Assembly (NCBI RefSeq): GCF_002242805.1
Contig: NZ_MCGQ01000033.1
Span: 61,659-125,658 of the forward strand
Direction: 5' to 3'
From: Streptomyces diastatochromogenes
GTDB lineage: Bacteria > Actinomycetota > Actinomycetes > Streptomycetales > Streptomycetaceae
DNA: 64,000 nucleotides
In this document: positions 1 through 7,957 of the stretch, piece after piece
Layout of the letters: every line of letters starts with the position of its first letter
Numbering within the stretch: position 1 is the stretch's first letter
Notes under the pieces: generated by a model
Told to the model about the DNA's origin: nothing
What the model saw: only the letters and a program-made list of their open reading frames with translations
Databases searched by the model: none
Made by a program: the position numbers and the translations under genes

Positions 1-1
1 T

Positions 2-709
2 CTGTTCTCCTATCCGCTGACGCTGGTCCCGCACCACCCCACCCTGTCGGGTTACCTCACGGCGTGGCGCAGTGCCAACTTCTCCCAGTACTTCATCAAC
101 ACGACCATCGTGTGCGTGATCACGACGATCCTCACGGTGGGAGCCAGCTGCTGCACCGGGTACGCGCTGGCCAAGTACGACAACAAGTGGCTCAAGGTGT
201 TCTTCATCTGCATCCTGGCCACCACGATGCTGCCGTCCGAGGTCATGCTCGCCCCGGAGTTCCTGGTGGTCCGTAACCTCGGCCTCTACAACTCCTTCAG
301 CGGCATCATCCTCCCGGCCGTGCTCACCGCGACCGGATGCTTCATGTTCCGCCAGTTCTTTCTGACGGTTCCCGACGAACTCGTGGAAGCCGCGCGCATC
401 GACGGCGCCCGCGAACTGTCGATCTTCCTGCGGATCATGGTGCCGCTCTCCCGGCCCATCATGCTGACCCTCGCCATCCTGTCCTTCCAGTGGCGGTGGA
501 ACGACTACATCTGGCCGCTTCTGATGCTCAACGACCCCGACAAGTTCACCGTGCAGATCGGCATCCAGAGCATCGTCGGCGCGCAGAACATCAACTGGTC
601 GGTACTGCTCGGCGCGTCGGTCATCTCCATGATCCCGCTGATCGTGATCTTCCTGGTCTTCCAGCGCTACGTCATGGGCGCCGACATCAATGCCGGACTG
701 AAGGACTGA
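2..709 (+). CDS. Carbohydrate ABC transporter permease (MalG type), 5' end outside window
   Basis: Inner-membrane permease subunit of a binding-protein-dependent sugar ABC importer. The reading frame is open from base 2, so the N-terminus lies upstream of the window. The visible part has several hydrophobic membrane segments and, near the middle, the conserved cytoplasmic EAA loop that contacts the ATPase (EAARIDGARELSIFLRIMVP). The C-terminus ending in NAGLKD is typical of MalG/LacG/UgpE-type permeases. It is presumably the second permease of an operon whose binding protein and first permease lie upstream. The sugar cannot be told from this subunit, but the neighbouring hydrolase/lyase-like enzyme suggests an oligosaccharide. 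Confidence 0.93.
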   Translation: MFSYPLTLVPHHPTLSGYLTAWRSANFSQYFINTTIVCVITTILTVGASCCTGYALAKYDNKWLKVFFICILATTMLPSEVMLAPEFLVVRNLGLYNSFSGIILPAVLTATGCFMFRQFFLTVPDELVEAARIDGARELSIFLRIMVPLSRPIMLTLAILSFQWRWNDYIWPLLMLNDPDKFTVQIGIQSIVGAQNINWSVLLGASVISMIPLIVIFLVFQRYVMGADINAGLKD

Positions 710-711
710 CC

Positions 712-834
712 GTGCCCACCCCGCTCGACCACGAGTTCGTCCGCGCGGCGGCCCGCCCCGTCGGCGGCCAGGCCCGCACCCGTCGTGCGATCCCGGCATC
801 CCACGGCATGGCCACCTCAGGCAAGAAGGGCTGA
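712..834 (+). CDS. Small 40-codon ORF between permease and hydrolase
   Basis: A GTG start two bases after the permease stop opens a 40-residue frame (begins VPTPLDHEFVRAA, ends TSGKKG) that closes 8 bases before the likely start of the next gene. The stop-start spacing is typical of a translationally coupled operon gene. No domain is recognised. It could be a real small peptide, or the detached N-terminus of the following enzyme after a frameshift. The codon positions look coding-like, but the frame is too short to be sure. Confidence 0.35.
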   Translation: MPTPLDHEFVRAAARPVGGQARTRRAIPASHGMATSGKKG

Positions 835-841
835 TCCACCC

Positions 842-2671
842 GTGCATCTCCCTCACCAGCGCTGCCCGCTGCACGACCTCCCGGACACCCCCGAGGCGTA
901 CGACGCCGTCCTCGCCGACGTCACCGAGCAGGCCCTGGCCCGGCTCACCCCCGAGGGCAACCTGGAGCACCCCGACGCCGGCGACGACATCGGCGACACC
1001 TCCCTCGGCATCACCTCCCTGCTCGCCCTAGCCTGGCAGCGCGGCCGGGACCCCCGGCTGCCGGAAGCGGTGCGCCGCAGCCTCGCCTTCCATCTGCGCG
1101 AGCGCGTCTACAGCGAGGACAACCCCGGCTATCCGAACCTGCGCAGCACCGACTCCGGGCTGCCGTACGCCCGTTACGTACTGGAAGCGGGCGCACACCC
1201 CATCGGCGACTGGCCGAGCACGGTGTGGGCGCTGCTCCAGGCGGTCAACGTCCTCGACGCGGCCGACGGCCTCCTGGACGACGGACAGCGCACCGCGCTC
1301 ACCGAGGTGGCGCACGGCTACTGGCGCTGGCTGACCGAGGCGACCTTCTTCAACCCGCAGGAGGCGGGCAACCAGGCCATCGGCTGTGTGGTCGGCGGTC
1401 TCATGCTGGCCCGTCATCTGCCCGCTTCCGAAGGAGCACGGGTCCGCTCCCGGGCACTGGAGCTGTACACCGACGAGATCCGCGCCCACCGGGTCCGCGA
1501 CCGGGGCGCCCTGCTGCCGCCCGAGCACGGCGGGGCGTACGACAACAACTACGGCCCGATCTCCCTGTCCTTCCTCGCCCAGGCCCACCGGGTCAGCGGC
1601 GAGGAGGTGTTCGCCGAGGACGGAGACGCGCTCGGCCGCTACATCGACGCCCGCCTCACGAGCGGCGGCTTCGACAACGGAGGCCCCCGCTACAGCGAAC
1701 AGCACTCCGGGTTCGAGTCCGTCCTGGGCCTGCGCTACTTCGGCGCACGCATCGGCTCGGACCTGGGCCGCTACCGGGGCGACTCCCGCTGGGGGCGGCA
1801 CGCGGTCCAGCGCGACGGCCGAATCGACGGGCACTTCGCCTTCATGCTGGTCTGGCAGATCCAGGACACCACCCGCTGGCACCGCACCCCGTCGGCCGCC
1901 CCCGTCCGCCACCAACTGCGTTCCGGCACGGTCTCCGTCGCCTTCGACAGCCGTATGACCCCCGCGCTCGTCGAAGCGGCCGGCACCTACTACCTGCCCG
2001 CGGCCGTACGCCGCCAGCACGGGTTCGGCCCGGTCATGGACGGCTTCCTGCTGTGCCGTCCCATGGGAGAGGTGCGCGTCCGCGACGTCCGCGCCGACGG
2101 GCTCGCGGCCAAGCTGGTCACCAAGCCGGTGGTCGGCCGCGACCATGTGCTGCGCCATGTGCGGTCGCTGTACGTCACCGACGGCACCAGTCTGTGGGTG
2201 ACGGTCGCCGTGGAGCGGCTCGACGGGGCGCCGTACCTGCTGTCCGGGCTGCCGTACGCAGCCGACGACGGCGACCGGGTGCGCCGCGTCGCCGAGGGCG
2301 AGGTCGCCTCAGCGGGCGGGCTGCGCCTCACGCATCCCGCGGACCAGGGCCCCGACCACTTCGACGCCCGCGGCGAACTCACCCAGGAACAGGCGGCGTT
2401 CGCGCTCGCGGCCGACCCGCGCGGCTACGGCAACCCCGACGAGGGCTGGCGCCACCTGGTCGGCTCCACCGCGCTGGAGGCCGACCCGGCGCCCGGCGCT
2501 CCGGAGGGGCTGCACGTGTTCGCCGTACGGTACGGGCCGGGCGGGGCCTTCGCGCCCACCTTCGAGACCGACGAGCAGGGGCTGACGGTACGCACCGAGG
2601 CGTTCACCGCCGTGCTCGGGGATCCGGCGGGCGATGCCGCCGGCGAACCCGTTCTCACGCTGAGCGCCTGA
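842..2671 (+). CDS. Putative alpha/alpha-toroid polysaccharide-processing enzyme (lyase/hydrolase-like)
   Basis: A protein of about 609 residues from a GTG start at 842, preceded by an AAGAAGGG-like site. No signal peptide is visible, so it should act in the cytoplasm. The N-terminal two-thirds is helical and rich in aromatic/acidic motifs (EHGGAYDNNYGP, RYSEQHSGFES), as in (alpha/alpha) toroid glycan lyases and hydrolases. The C-terminal third looks like a beta-sandwich. I cannot assign a CAZy family. Its position directly behind a sugar ABC permease fits a role in cutting the imported oligosaccharide. Its 3' end overlaps the convergent kinase gene by 17 bases. The family assignment is inferred from architecture, not from a recognised signature. 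Confidence 0.7.
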   Translation: MHLPHQRCPLHDLPDTPEAYDAVLADVTEQALARLTPEGNLEHPDAGDDIGDTSLGITSLLALAWQRGRDPRLPEAVRRSLAFHLRERVYSEDNPGYPNLRSTDSGLPYARYVLEAGAHPIGDWPSTVWALLQAVNVLDAADGLLDDGQRTALTEVAHGYWRWLTEATFFNPQEAGNQAIGCVVGGLMLARHLPASEGARVRSRALELYTDEIRAHRVRDRGALLPPEHGGAYDNNYGPISLSFLAQAHRVSGEEVFAEDGDALGRYIDARLTSGGFDNGGPRYSEQHSGFESVLGLRYFGARIGSDLGRYRGDSRWGRHAVQRDGRIDGHFAFMLVWQIQDTTRWHRTPSAAPVRHQLRSGTVSVAFDSRMTPALVEAAGTYYLPAAVRRQHGFGPVMDGFLLCRPMGEVRVRDVRADGLAAKLVTKPVVGRDHVLRHVRSLYVTDGTSLWVTVAVERLDGAPYLLSGLPYAADDGDRVRRVAEGEVASAGGLRLTHPADQGPDHFDARGELTQEQAAFALAADPRGYGNPDEGWRHLVGSTALEADPAPGAPEGLHVFAVRYGPGGAFAPTFETDEQGLTVRTEAFTAVLGDPAGDAAGEPVLTLSA

Positions 2672-3383
2672 GCCAGGGCAGCGCACCGGGCGGCACCACC
2701 AGGTCCGCCCGGTCCCGCGTCGTCGCGATCAGGTCGGCGTTGCGCTGGTCCGTCCCCAGCACCCAGGCCACGGCCGCCTCACGGTCCTTGCCGAACTCCT
2801 CGTGCCGGGCGACCAGCCGCCGGATCCGCTCCTGCTCGTCGATCTCGCAGAACCACACCTCGTCCAGGCACGGCCGCACCCGCGCCCACGAACCCTGCTC
2901 CAGCAGCAGGTAGTTGCCCTCCGTCACCACCAGCCGTGCCGTCGGCGGCACCGGGATCGCGCCCGCGAGCGGCTGTTCCAGGACCCGCTCGAACCCGGGC
3001 GCGTACACCACCTCGTCGGTCTCCTCGCGCAGCCGCCGCAGCAGCGCCGCGTACCCGGCCGCGTCGAAGGTGTCGGGGGCGCCCTTGCGGTCCCGGCGGC
3101 CCAGCCGGTCCAGTTCGGCGTCGGCCAGATGGAAGCCGTCCATGGGGACGTGCGCCACCCAGGGCGGGCCGTCGGCGTTCAGGGCGCCCACCAGGTGCTC
3201 GGCGAGCGTCGTCTTGCCCGCGCCCGGGCCGCCCGCGATCCCGAGGATCGCGCGCCGCCCGCCCCCGGCGAGGGCACGGGCGCGGGTGAGCAGGTCGTCG
3301 AAGGTCAGCGGCACACAGCAGAGTGTGTCACCGGCGGCGACGACGGTGAGAGTCAGGTCTGAACGTTCGAAAGTATGGCTCAT
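2655..3383 (-). CDS. Nucleoside/nucleotide kinase family protein (uridine kinase/PanK-like P-loop)
   Basis: A cytosolic P-loop kinase of about 242 residues. The Walker A motif GGPGAGKTT lies about 50 residues in, followed by the substrate-binding stretch PMDGFHLADAELDRLGRRDRKG and the VTEGNYLLL strand, as in the uridine kinase/phosphoribulokinase/fructose kinase FrcK-like group found with sugar importers. I use the ATG at 3383. A GTG at 3314 would remove 23 residues that look weakly coding and would still keep the whole kinase fold. It is transcribed away from the beta-phosphoglucomutase gene, from which it is separated by about 50 bases. The likely role is phosphorylating a sugar or nucleoside; the substrate is unknown. 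Confidence 0.85.
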   Translation of the reverse strand: MSHTFERSDLTLTVVAAGDTLCCVPLTFDDLLTRARALAGGGRRAILGIAGGPGAGKTTLAEHLVGALNADGPPWVAHVPMDGFHLADAELDRLGRRDRKGAPDTFDAAGYAALLRRLREETDEVVYAPGFERVLEQPLAGAIPVPPTARLVVTEGNYLLLEQGSWARVRPCLDEVWFCEIDEQERIRRLVARHEEFGKDREAAVAWVLGTDQRNADLIATTRDRADLVVPPGALPWLRRSA

Positions 3384-3433
3384 GTGGTGCTCGCCACCCA
3401 CTGGAGTGCGCTCCATGGGGAAAGGTGCTGGGT

Positions 3434-4174
3434 ATGACTCAGCTCGGTCTGCCCGACACCATCCTGGCCTGTCTCTTCGACCTCGACGGGGTCGTCACCA
3501 AGACGGCCGTCGTGCACGCGGCCGCCTGGAAGGAGACGTTCGACGCGTTCCTGCGCGAGTACGAGGGCCCCGAGGCCCGGCCGTTCGACGAGATCGCCGA
3601 CTACGACGAGTACGTCGACGGACGCCCGCGCGCCGACGGCGTCCGCTCCTTCCTCGACTCGCGCGGCATCCACCTGCCCGAGGGCACCCCCGACGACCCG
3701 CCCGACGCCCGGACCGTGCACGGCCTCGGCAACCGCAAGAACGACCTGCTGCTGGAGCGGATCCGCACCGGCGGCGTGGAGGCCTACGAGGGCACCCTGC
3801 GCTATCTGGAGGCCGTCCGCGCGCGGGGTCTGCGCACCGCGATCGTCTCCTCCAGCGCCAACTGCCGTGACGTGCTGCGGGCCGTCGGCGCCGAGCACTT
3901 CTTCGACGTCCGCATCGACGGCGTGGTCGCCGCCGAGCGGAACCTGCCCGGCAAACCGCACCCCGACACCTTCCTGGCAGCCGCCCACGAGCTGGGCGTC
4001 GAGGCGACGCGGGCCGCCGTCTTCGAGGACGCGCTGGCCGGCATGGACGCCGGCCGCGCGGGCGGCTTCGGATACGTCGTCGGCGTCGACCGGGTCGGAC
4101 AGACCGACGCCCTGTACGCACACGGCGCGAGCATCGTCGTCAAGGATCTCGCCGAGCTGGGAGGCAAGCAGTGA
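3434..4174 (+). CDS. pgmB: Beta-phosphoglucomutase family HAD hydrolase
   Basis: Converts beta-glucose 1-phosphate to glucose 6-phosphate. The 246-residue protein has the HAD motif I LFDLDGVV, whose two aspartates are the nucleophile and the acid/base. It also has the cap domain with helices around residues 20-100, motif II serines (IVSSSANC), the motif III lysine in GKPHPD, and the motif IV acidic pair in VFEDALAG. The ATG at 3434 has an AAAGG site 8 bases upstream and is preferred over the GTG at 3425. Its stop overlaps the GTG start of the GH65 phosphorylase (GTGA), so the two are translationally coupled. This is the classic pairing in which the phosphorylase makes the sugar phosphate that this mutase consumes. 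Confidence 0.9.
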   Translation: MTQLGLPDTILACLFDLDGVVTKTAVVHAAAWKETFDAFLREYEGPEARPFDEIADYDEYVDGRPRADGVRSFLDSRGIHLPEGTPDDPPDARTVHGLGNRKNDLLLERIRTGGVEAYEGTLRYLEAVRARGLRTAIVSSSANCRDVLRAVGAEHFFDVRIDGVVAAERNLPGKPHPDTFLAAAHELGVEATRAAVFEDALAGMDAGRAGGFGYVVGVDRVGQTDALYAHGASIVVKDLAELGGKQ

Positions 4175-6513
4175 TCACCCACCGGTCGTACACGGTCGAG
4201 CCGTGGGCCGTGCGCGAGACGGACCTGAACCTCGACGTCCTCGCCCAGAGCGAGTCGGTGTTCGCGCTGTCCAACGGCCATGTCGGCTGGCGCGGCAACC
4301 TGGACGAGGGCGAACCGCACGGCCTTCCCGGCAGCTACCTCAACGGGGTGCACGAGGTCCATCCGCTGCCGTACGCGGAGGCCGGCTACGGCTATCCGGA
4401 GTCCGGGCAGACGGTCATCAACGTCACCAACGGCAAGATCCTCAGGCTCCTGGTGGACGACGAGCCGTTCGACCTGCGCTACGGCCGCCTCGTCGCCCAC
4501 GAGCGCGTCCTGGACCTGCGCCGCGGCGTGCTGGAGCGGACCTGCGAGTGGACGTCCCCGGCCGGCTCCACCGTCCGGGTCCGCTCCACGCGGCTGGTGT
4601 CGCTGACCCAGCGGGCGGTGGCCGCGGTGGCCTACGAGGTGGAGGCCGTCGGCCGCCGCAGCCGGGTGGTGATCCAGTCGGAGCTGGTCGCCAACGAGCA
4701 GCTGCCCGGCTCGAACGGCGACCCGCGCGCCGCGATGGCGCTGCAGTCGACGCTGGAGCACGAGGACGAGTTCGCCTCCGGCAACCGGCTGCGGCTGGTG
4801 CACCGCACCCGGCGCAGCGGCCTCCGGGTGGCCGTCGCCGCCGACCACGTGGTCACCGGTCCCGAGCGCACCTCGACCCGCAGCGAGAGCGGCAACGACG
4901 TCGCCCGGCTCACCGTCACCTCCGTACTGGAGCCGGGCCAGACGCTGCGGGTGGAGAAGCTGGTCGCCCACGGCTGGTCCGGCACCCGCTCGCTGCCCGC
5001 GATGGCCGACCAGGTCGACGCCGCCCTCGCGGCCGCCGCCCACGACGGCTGGCAGGGACTCCTGGACGACCAGCGCACCTACCTGGACGACTTCTGGTCC
5101 CGCGCGGACGTCGAGGTGGACGGCGACGAGGAGATCCAGCAGGCCGTACGGTTCGCCCTCTTCCACGTCCTGCAGGCCGGCGCCCGCGCCGAGCAGCGGG
5201 CGATACCCGCCAAGGGCCTGACCGGCTCCGGCTACGACGGGCACGCCTTCTGGGACACCGAGATGTTCGTGCTGCCCGTCCTCACCCACACCGCCCCCGA
5301 GGCCGTCGCCGAGGCGCTGCGCTGGCGGTACAACACCCTCGACGAGGCACGCGAGCGCGCGGCCCAACTGGGGCTCGGCGGGGCCGCGTTCCCCTGGCGG
5401 ACCATCCAGGGCGCAGAAGGCTCGGCGTACTGGCCGGCCGGCACCGCGGCCTTCCACGTCAACGCCGACATCGCCGACGCGGTCGTCCGCTACGTCGAGG
5501 CCACCGGCGACACCGCCTTCGAACGGGAGACGGGCGTCGAACTGCTGGTGGAGACCGCCCGCCTGTGGCGCTCGCTGGGCCACCACGACCACCGCGGGGT
5601 CTTCCACATCGACGGCGTCACCGGCCCCGACGAGTACAGCGCGGTTGCCGACGACAACACGTACACCAACCTGATGGCCCGGCAGAACCTGCTCGCCGCC
5701 GCCGACGCCGCCGAACGGCACCCGCGCGAGGCGGAACGCCTGGGCGTGGACGCGGAGGAGAGCGCGGTCTGGCGGGACGCCGCCGAGTCCGTGCACATCC
5801 CGTACAACGACGCACTCGGTGTGCACGAGCAGCACGCCGGATTCACCCGCTACCAGCGCTGGGACTTCGCGAGCACCCGCCCCGACCAGTACCCGCTGCT
5901 GCTGAACTTCCCCTACTTCGACCTCTACCGCAAGCAGGTCGTCAAGCAGGCCGACCTGGTGCTGGCCATGTACACCTGCGGGGACCGCTTCGACGACGAG
6001 CAGGTGGCCCGCAACTTCGCCTACTACGAGCCGCTGACCGTACGCGACTCGTCCCTGTCCGCCTGCTGCCAGGCCGTCGTCGCCGCCCAGGCGGGCCATC
6101 TGCGCCTCGCCTACGACTACACGGCCGAGGCGGCCCTGATGGACCTGCAGGACCTGGAGCACAACACCCGGGACGGGCTGCACATCGCCTCGCTGGCCGG
6201 GACCTGGATGGCGCTGGTCGCGGGCTTCGGCGGGCTGCGCCGCGACGGCGAGGGAATCCGCTTCGCGCCACGCCTCCCGGAGCGGCTGCGCCGCCTGGCC
6301 TTCAGCCTCCAGTTCCGCGGCCGCCGCCTCAGGGTGGAGATCGGTGCGGACAAGGCGACGTACACGCTGCTGGACGGGGAGCCGCTCACGCTCCACCACC
6401 ACGGGGAGGCGCTGCGGGTGAGCACCGACGAGCCCGCCGTCCGCTCCGTACCCCCGGTCAGCCCCCGCCCGGCCCCCGAGCAGCCCCCGCACCGGGCGCC
6501 GAACGGGGGCTGA
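4171..6513 (+). CDS. Glycoside hydrolase family 65 disaccharide phosphorylase
   Basis: A cytosolic inverting phosphorylase of 780 residues, the usual GH65 length. It cleaves an alpha-glucosyl disaccharide (maltose, trehalose, kojibiose or nigerose type) with phosphate to give beta-glucose 1-phosphate. The N-terminal beta-sandwich (SNGHVGWRGNLDEG) is followed by the alpha/alpha barrel. The catalytic general acid is Glu488 in the motif VTGPDEYS, the position expected from maltose phosphorylase. The C-terminal part contains DGLHIASLAGTW. It starts at GTG 4171 inside the mutase stop codon. The exact disaccharide cannot be decided by eye. Confidence 0.92.
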   Translation: MITHRSYTVEPWAVRETDLNLDVLAQSESVFALSNGHVGWRGNLDEGEPHGLPGSYLNGVHEVHPLPYAEAGYGYPESGQTVINVTNGKILRLLVDDEPFDLRYGRLVAHERVLDLRRGVLERTCEWTSPAGSTVRVRSTRLVSLTQRAVAAVAYEVEAVGRRSRVVIQSELVANEQLPGSNGDPRAAMALQSTLEHEDEFASGNRLRLVHRTRRSGLRVAVAADHVVTGPERTSTRSESGNDVARLTVTSVLEPGQTLRVEKLVAHGWSGTRSLPAMADQVDAALAAAAHDGWQGLLDDQRTYLDDFWSRADVEVDGDEEIQQAVRFALFHVLQAGARAEQRAIPAKGLTGSGYDGHAFWDTEMFVLPVLTHTAPEAVAEALRWRYNTLDEARERAAQLGLGGAAFPWRTIQGAEGSAYWPAGTAAFHVNADIADAVVRYVEATGDTAFERETGVELLVETARLWRSLGHHDHRGVFHIDGVTGPDEYSAVADDNTYTNLMARQNLLAAADAAERHPREAERLGVDAEESAVWRDAAESVHIPYNDALGVHEQHAGFTRYQRWDFASTRPDQYPLLLNFPYFDLYRKQVVKQADLVLAMYTCGDRFDDEQVARNFAYYEPLTVRDSSLSACCQAVVAAQAGHLRLAYDYTAEAALMDLQDLEHNTRDGLHIASLAGTWMALVAGFGGLRRDGEGIRFAPRLPERLRRLAFSLQFRGRRLRVEIGADKATYTLLDGEPLTLHHHGEALRVSTDEPAVRSVPPVSPRPAPEQPPHRAPNGG

Positions 6514-6516
6514 GCG

Positions 6517-7410
6517 TCAGTTCAGCACCCCGGACAGCAGGCCGAGCAGGTCACCCGTCGCATCGGCGGCGAGCAGGGCGGGGAGGGCGCCCAGGGCGAG
6601 GACGGCGAGCGCGGCGGGCCACAGGTGCGGGGGCGGGCTCGTCTGGAGCGCCGCGATCCGGCGGGTGACCGCGCGGTCGGTGAAGTGCAGGGTGCACGCC
6701 GGGCGGGCCCGTCCGGCGGTGAGGGCGGCACGGGCCAGGGCGCGGGCGGTGGTCCGCCGGTCCCCGACGGCGGTCGCCGCCTGCTCGTCAGCCCAGCGTT
6801 CCACGAGGAAGACCACGGCCGAACGGACCGGTGCGAGCAGCGGGTTGGCCGCCTGGGCCAGGGTGGCCGCGGTCACCAGCGGCCCGTGCCTGTGCGCCAG
6901 ATGCGCGCGCTCGTGGGCGAGCAGCACCCGCCGCTCGTCCGGCGCCAGCGCGCCCAGCATCGCCGAGGTGACCAGGATCCGGCCCGGCCGGCCCGGGATC
7001 GCGAACGCCTGCGGCACGTCGGAGGCGGCGACGATCAGCTCCGTGTCCGCGGGCTGCCCCGCGCACAGCCGCCGCAGCGCCCGCCGGGTGCTCCGCTCGG
7101 CGCGCACCGCCCGGTGCACCCGCCACACGACCACGGCCAGCGCCACACCCGCGGCGACGCCGATCACCTCCGGCACCGGATCCACCAGCCGTCGCCCGTC
7201 CTCGCGGGCCTCCCGCACCACCGGCGGCGCGTCCCCGAGCAGTGCGGCCGCCAGCAGCACCAGCGTCCAGGTCGTGGCCGCGGCGGTCAGCACGGCCGCC
7301 GACGTCAGCACGCGCGCGGCGAGCGCCGGCGCCACCCGGCCGCCGATCACCGGGGCGACGACGGACAGCAGCAGCGACAGCAGCAGCGGGGTGTACACGT
7401 CGAACCTCAT
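6517..7410 (-). CDS. M56 family (BlaR1-like) membrane metallopeptidase
   Basis: A 297-residue membrane protein with hydrophobic segments at about 8-30, 36-60, 82-98 and 265-285. Its zinc-protease motif is HERAH (His166, Glu167, His170). BlaR1/MecR1-type proteins sense cell-wall antibiotics or envelope stress and cleave, or trigger cleavage of, their partner repressor. The long extracellular penicillin-binding sensor domain of BlaR1 is absent, as in many actinobacterial homologues. The start at 7410 overlaps the BlaI-type gene stop by four bases (ATGA), so the pair is co-translated. The gene converges on the GH65 gene with only three bases between them. Confidence 0.9.
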   Translation of the reverse strand: MRFDVYTPLLLSLLLSVVAPVIGGRVAPALAARVLTSAAVLTAAATTWTLVLLAAALLGDAPPVVREAREDGRRLVDPVPEVIGVAAGVALAVVVWRVHRAVRAERSTRRALRRLCAGQPADTELIVAASDVPQAFAIPGRPGRILVTSAMLGALAPDERRVLLAHERAHLAHRHGPLVTAATLAQAANPLLAPVRSAVVFLVERWADEQAATAVGDRRTTARALARAALTAGRARPACTLHFTDRAVTRRIAALQTSPPPHLWPAALAVLALGALPALLAADATGDLLGLLSGVLN

Positions 7411-7790
7411 GCGCCGCCTCCGGCGAGCAGCTCCCGCAGCGCCCGCTCCTCCTCGGGGCTCAGGCCGGTCACGAACTGCTGGAGTGCCGCGATCGGATCC
7501 GGGCCCCGGTCCAGGGCCTCGTGCATCGCCTCGGCGGTCAGCTCCGCCGCGTTCTTCGCCGGACGGTACGCGCCGCGCCGCCCGTCGGCGTCCCGGAGCA
7601 CCAACCCCTTGTCGTACAGGCGTTTGAGGATGGTGTGCACGGTGTTGTAGGCGAGCCCGCCGCCGATGTCGGCCTGGATCTCCGCCGGGGTGAGCGGCCG
7701 CTCGGTGGCCCAGAGCGTGGCCAGGACCTCGCTCTCCAGCTCCCCGGCGCTGCGCCGCTCCGCCCTGCTGCGGGACCCTGTGCCAGCCAT
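7407..7790 (-). CDS. BlaI/MecI/CopY family transcriptional repressor
   Basis: A 127-residue repressor. The N-terminal winged helix-turn-helix (about residues 14-80, with LTPAEIQADIGGGLAYNTVHTILKRL) is characteristic of Penicillinase_R proteins, and a short C-terminal dimerisation helix follows. It is co-transcribed with the M56 protease that probably inactivates it. Three 13-base boxes of the form CTACAG-N-CTGTAG lie in the divergent region upstream at 7800, 7902 and 7929. They are good candidates for its operators, covering both its own promoter and that of the gene at 7958. Confidence 0.92.
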   Translation of the reverse strand: MAGTGSRSRAERRSAGELESEVLATLWATERPLTPAEIQADIGGGLAYNTVHTILKRLYDKGLVLRDADGRRGAYRPAKNAAELTAEAMHEALDRGPDPIAALQQFVTGLSPEEERALRELLAGGGA

Positions 7791-7799
7791 GCCCCAACC

Positions 7800-7941
7800 T
7801 TACAGCGCGTAGGGCCGTGGGCCGGATGGCCCTCTTCGCCCGGCACGGGCCGCTGAGACGCGTTAGTTTGGCCGTGTTTTCCCCCGATCCCAGTCTCAGT
7901 ACTACAGGCTGTAGGGTGAACGTCGACCCTACGAGCTGTAG
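7800..7941. promoter_or_regulatory. Three BlaI-type operator boxes in divergent promoter region
   Basis: Three 13-base elements share one inverted-repeat pattern. At 7902-7914 it is perfect (CTACAG, G, CTGTAG). At 7929-7941 it is CTACGAGCTGTAG, and at 7800-7812 it is TTACAGCGCGTAG. TACA/TGTA half sites are typical for BlaI/MecI/CopY repressors, and a BlaI-type gene starts 10 bases from the first box. The second and third boxes are 27 bases apart and just ahead of the gene starting at 7958, where they would block its promoter. Operator function is inferred. Confidence 0.65.
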
Positions 7942-7957
7942 GGGTGAAGGGGTGATC

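Noticed and set aside
3802..6492. Very long minus-strand open frame (896 codons) opposite the GH65 gene, and similar long shadow frames opposite other genes (for example 1028-2158, 8252-9184, 28869-30404, 30352-32067)
   Set aside because: High-GC genes create long antisense frames. These have Arg/Gly/Ala-rich translations without domains, while the opposite strand carries recognised enzymes.
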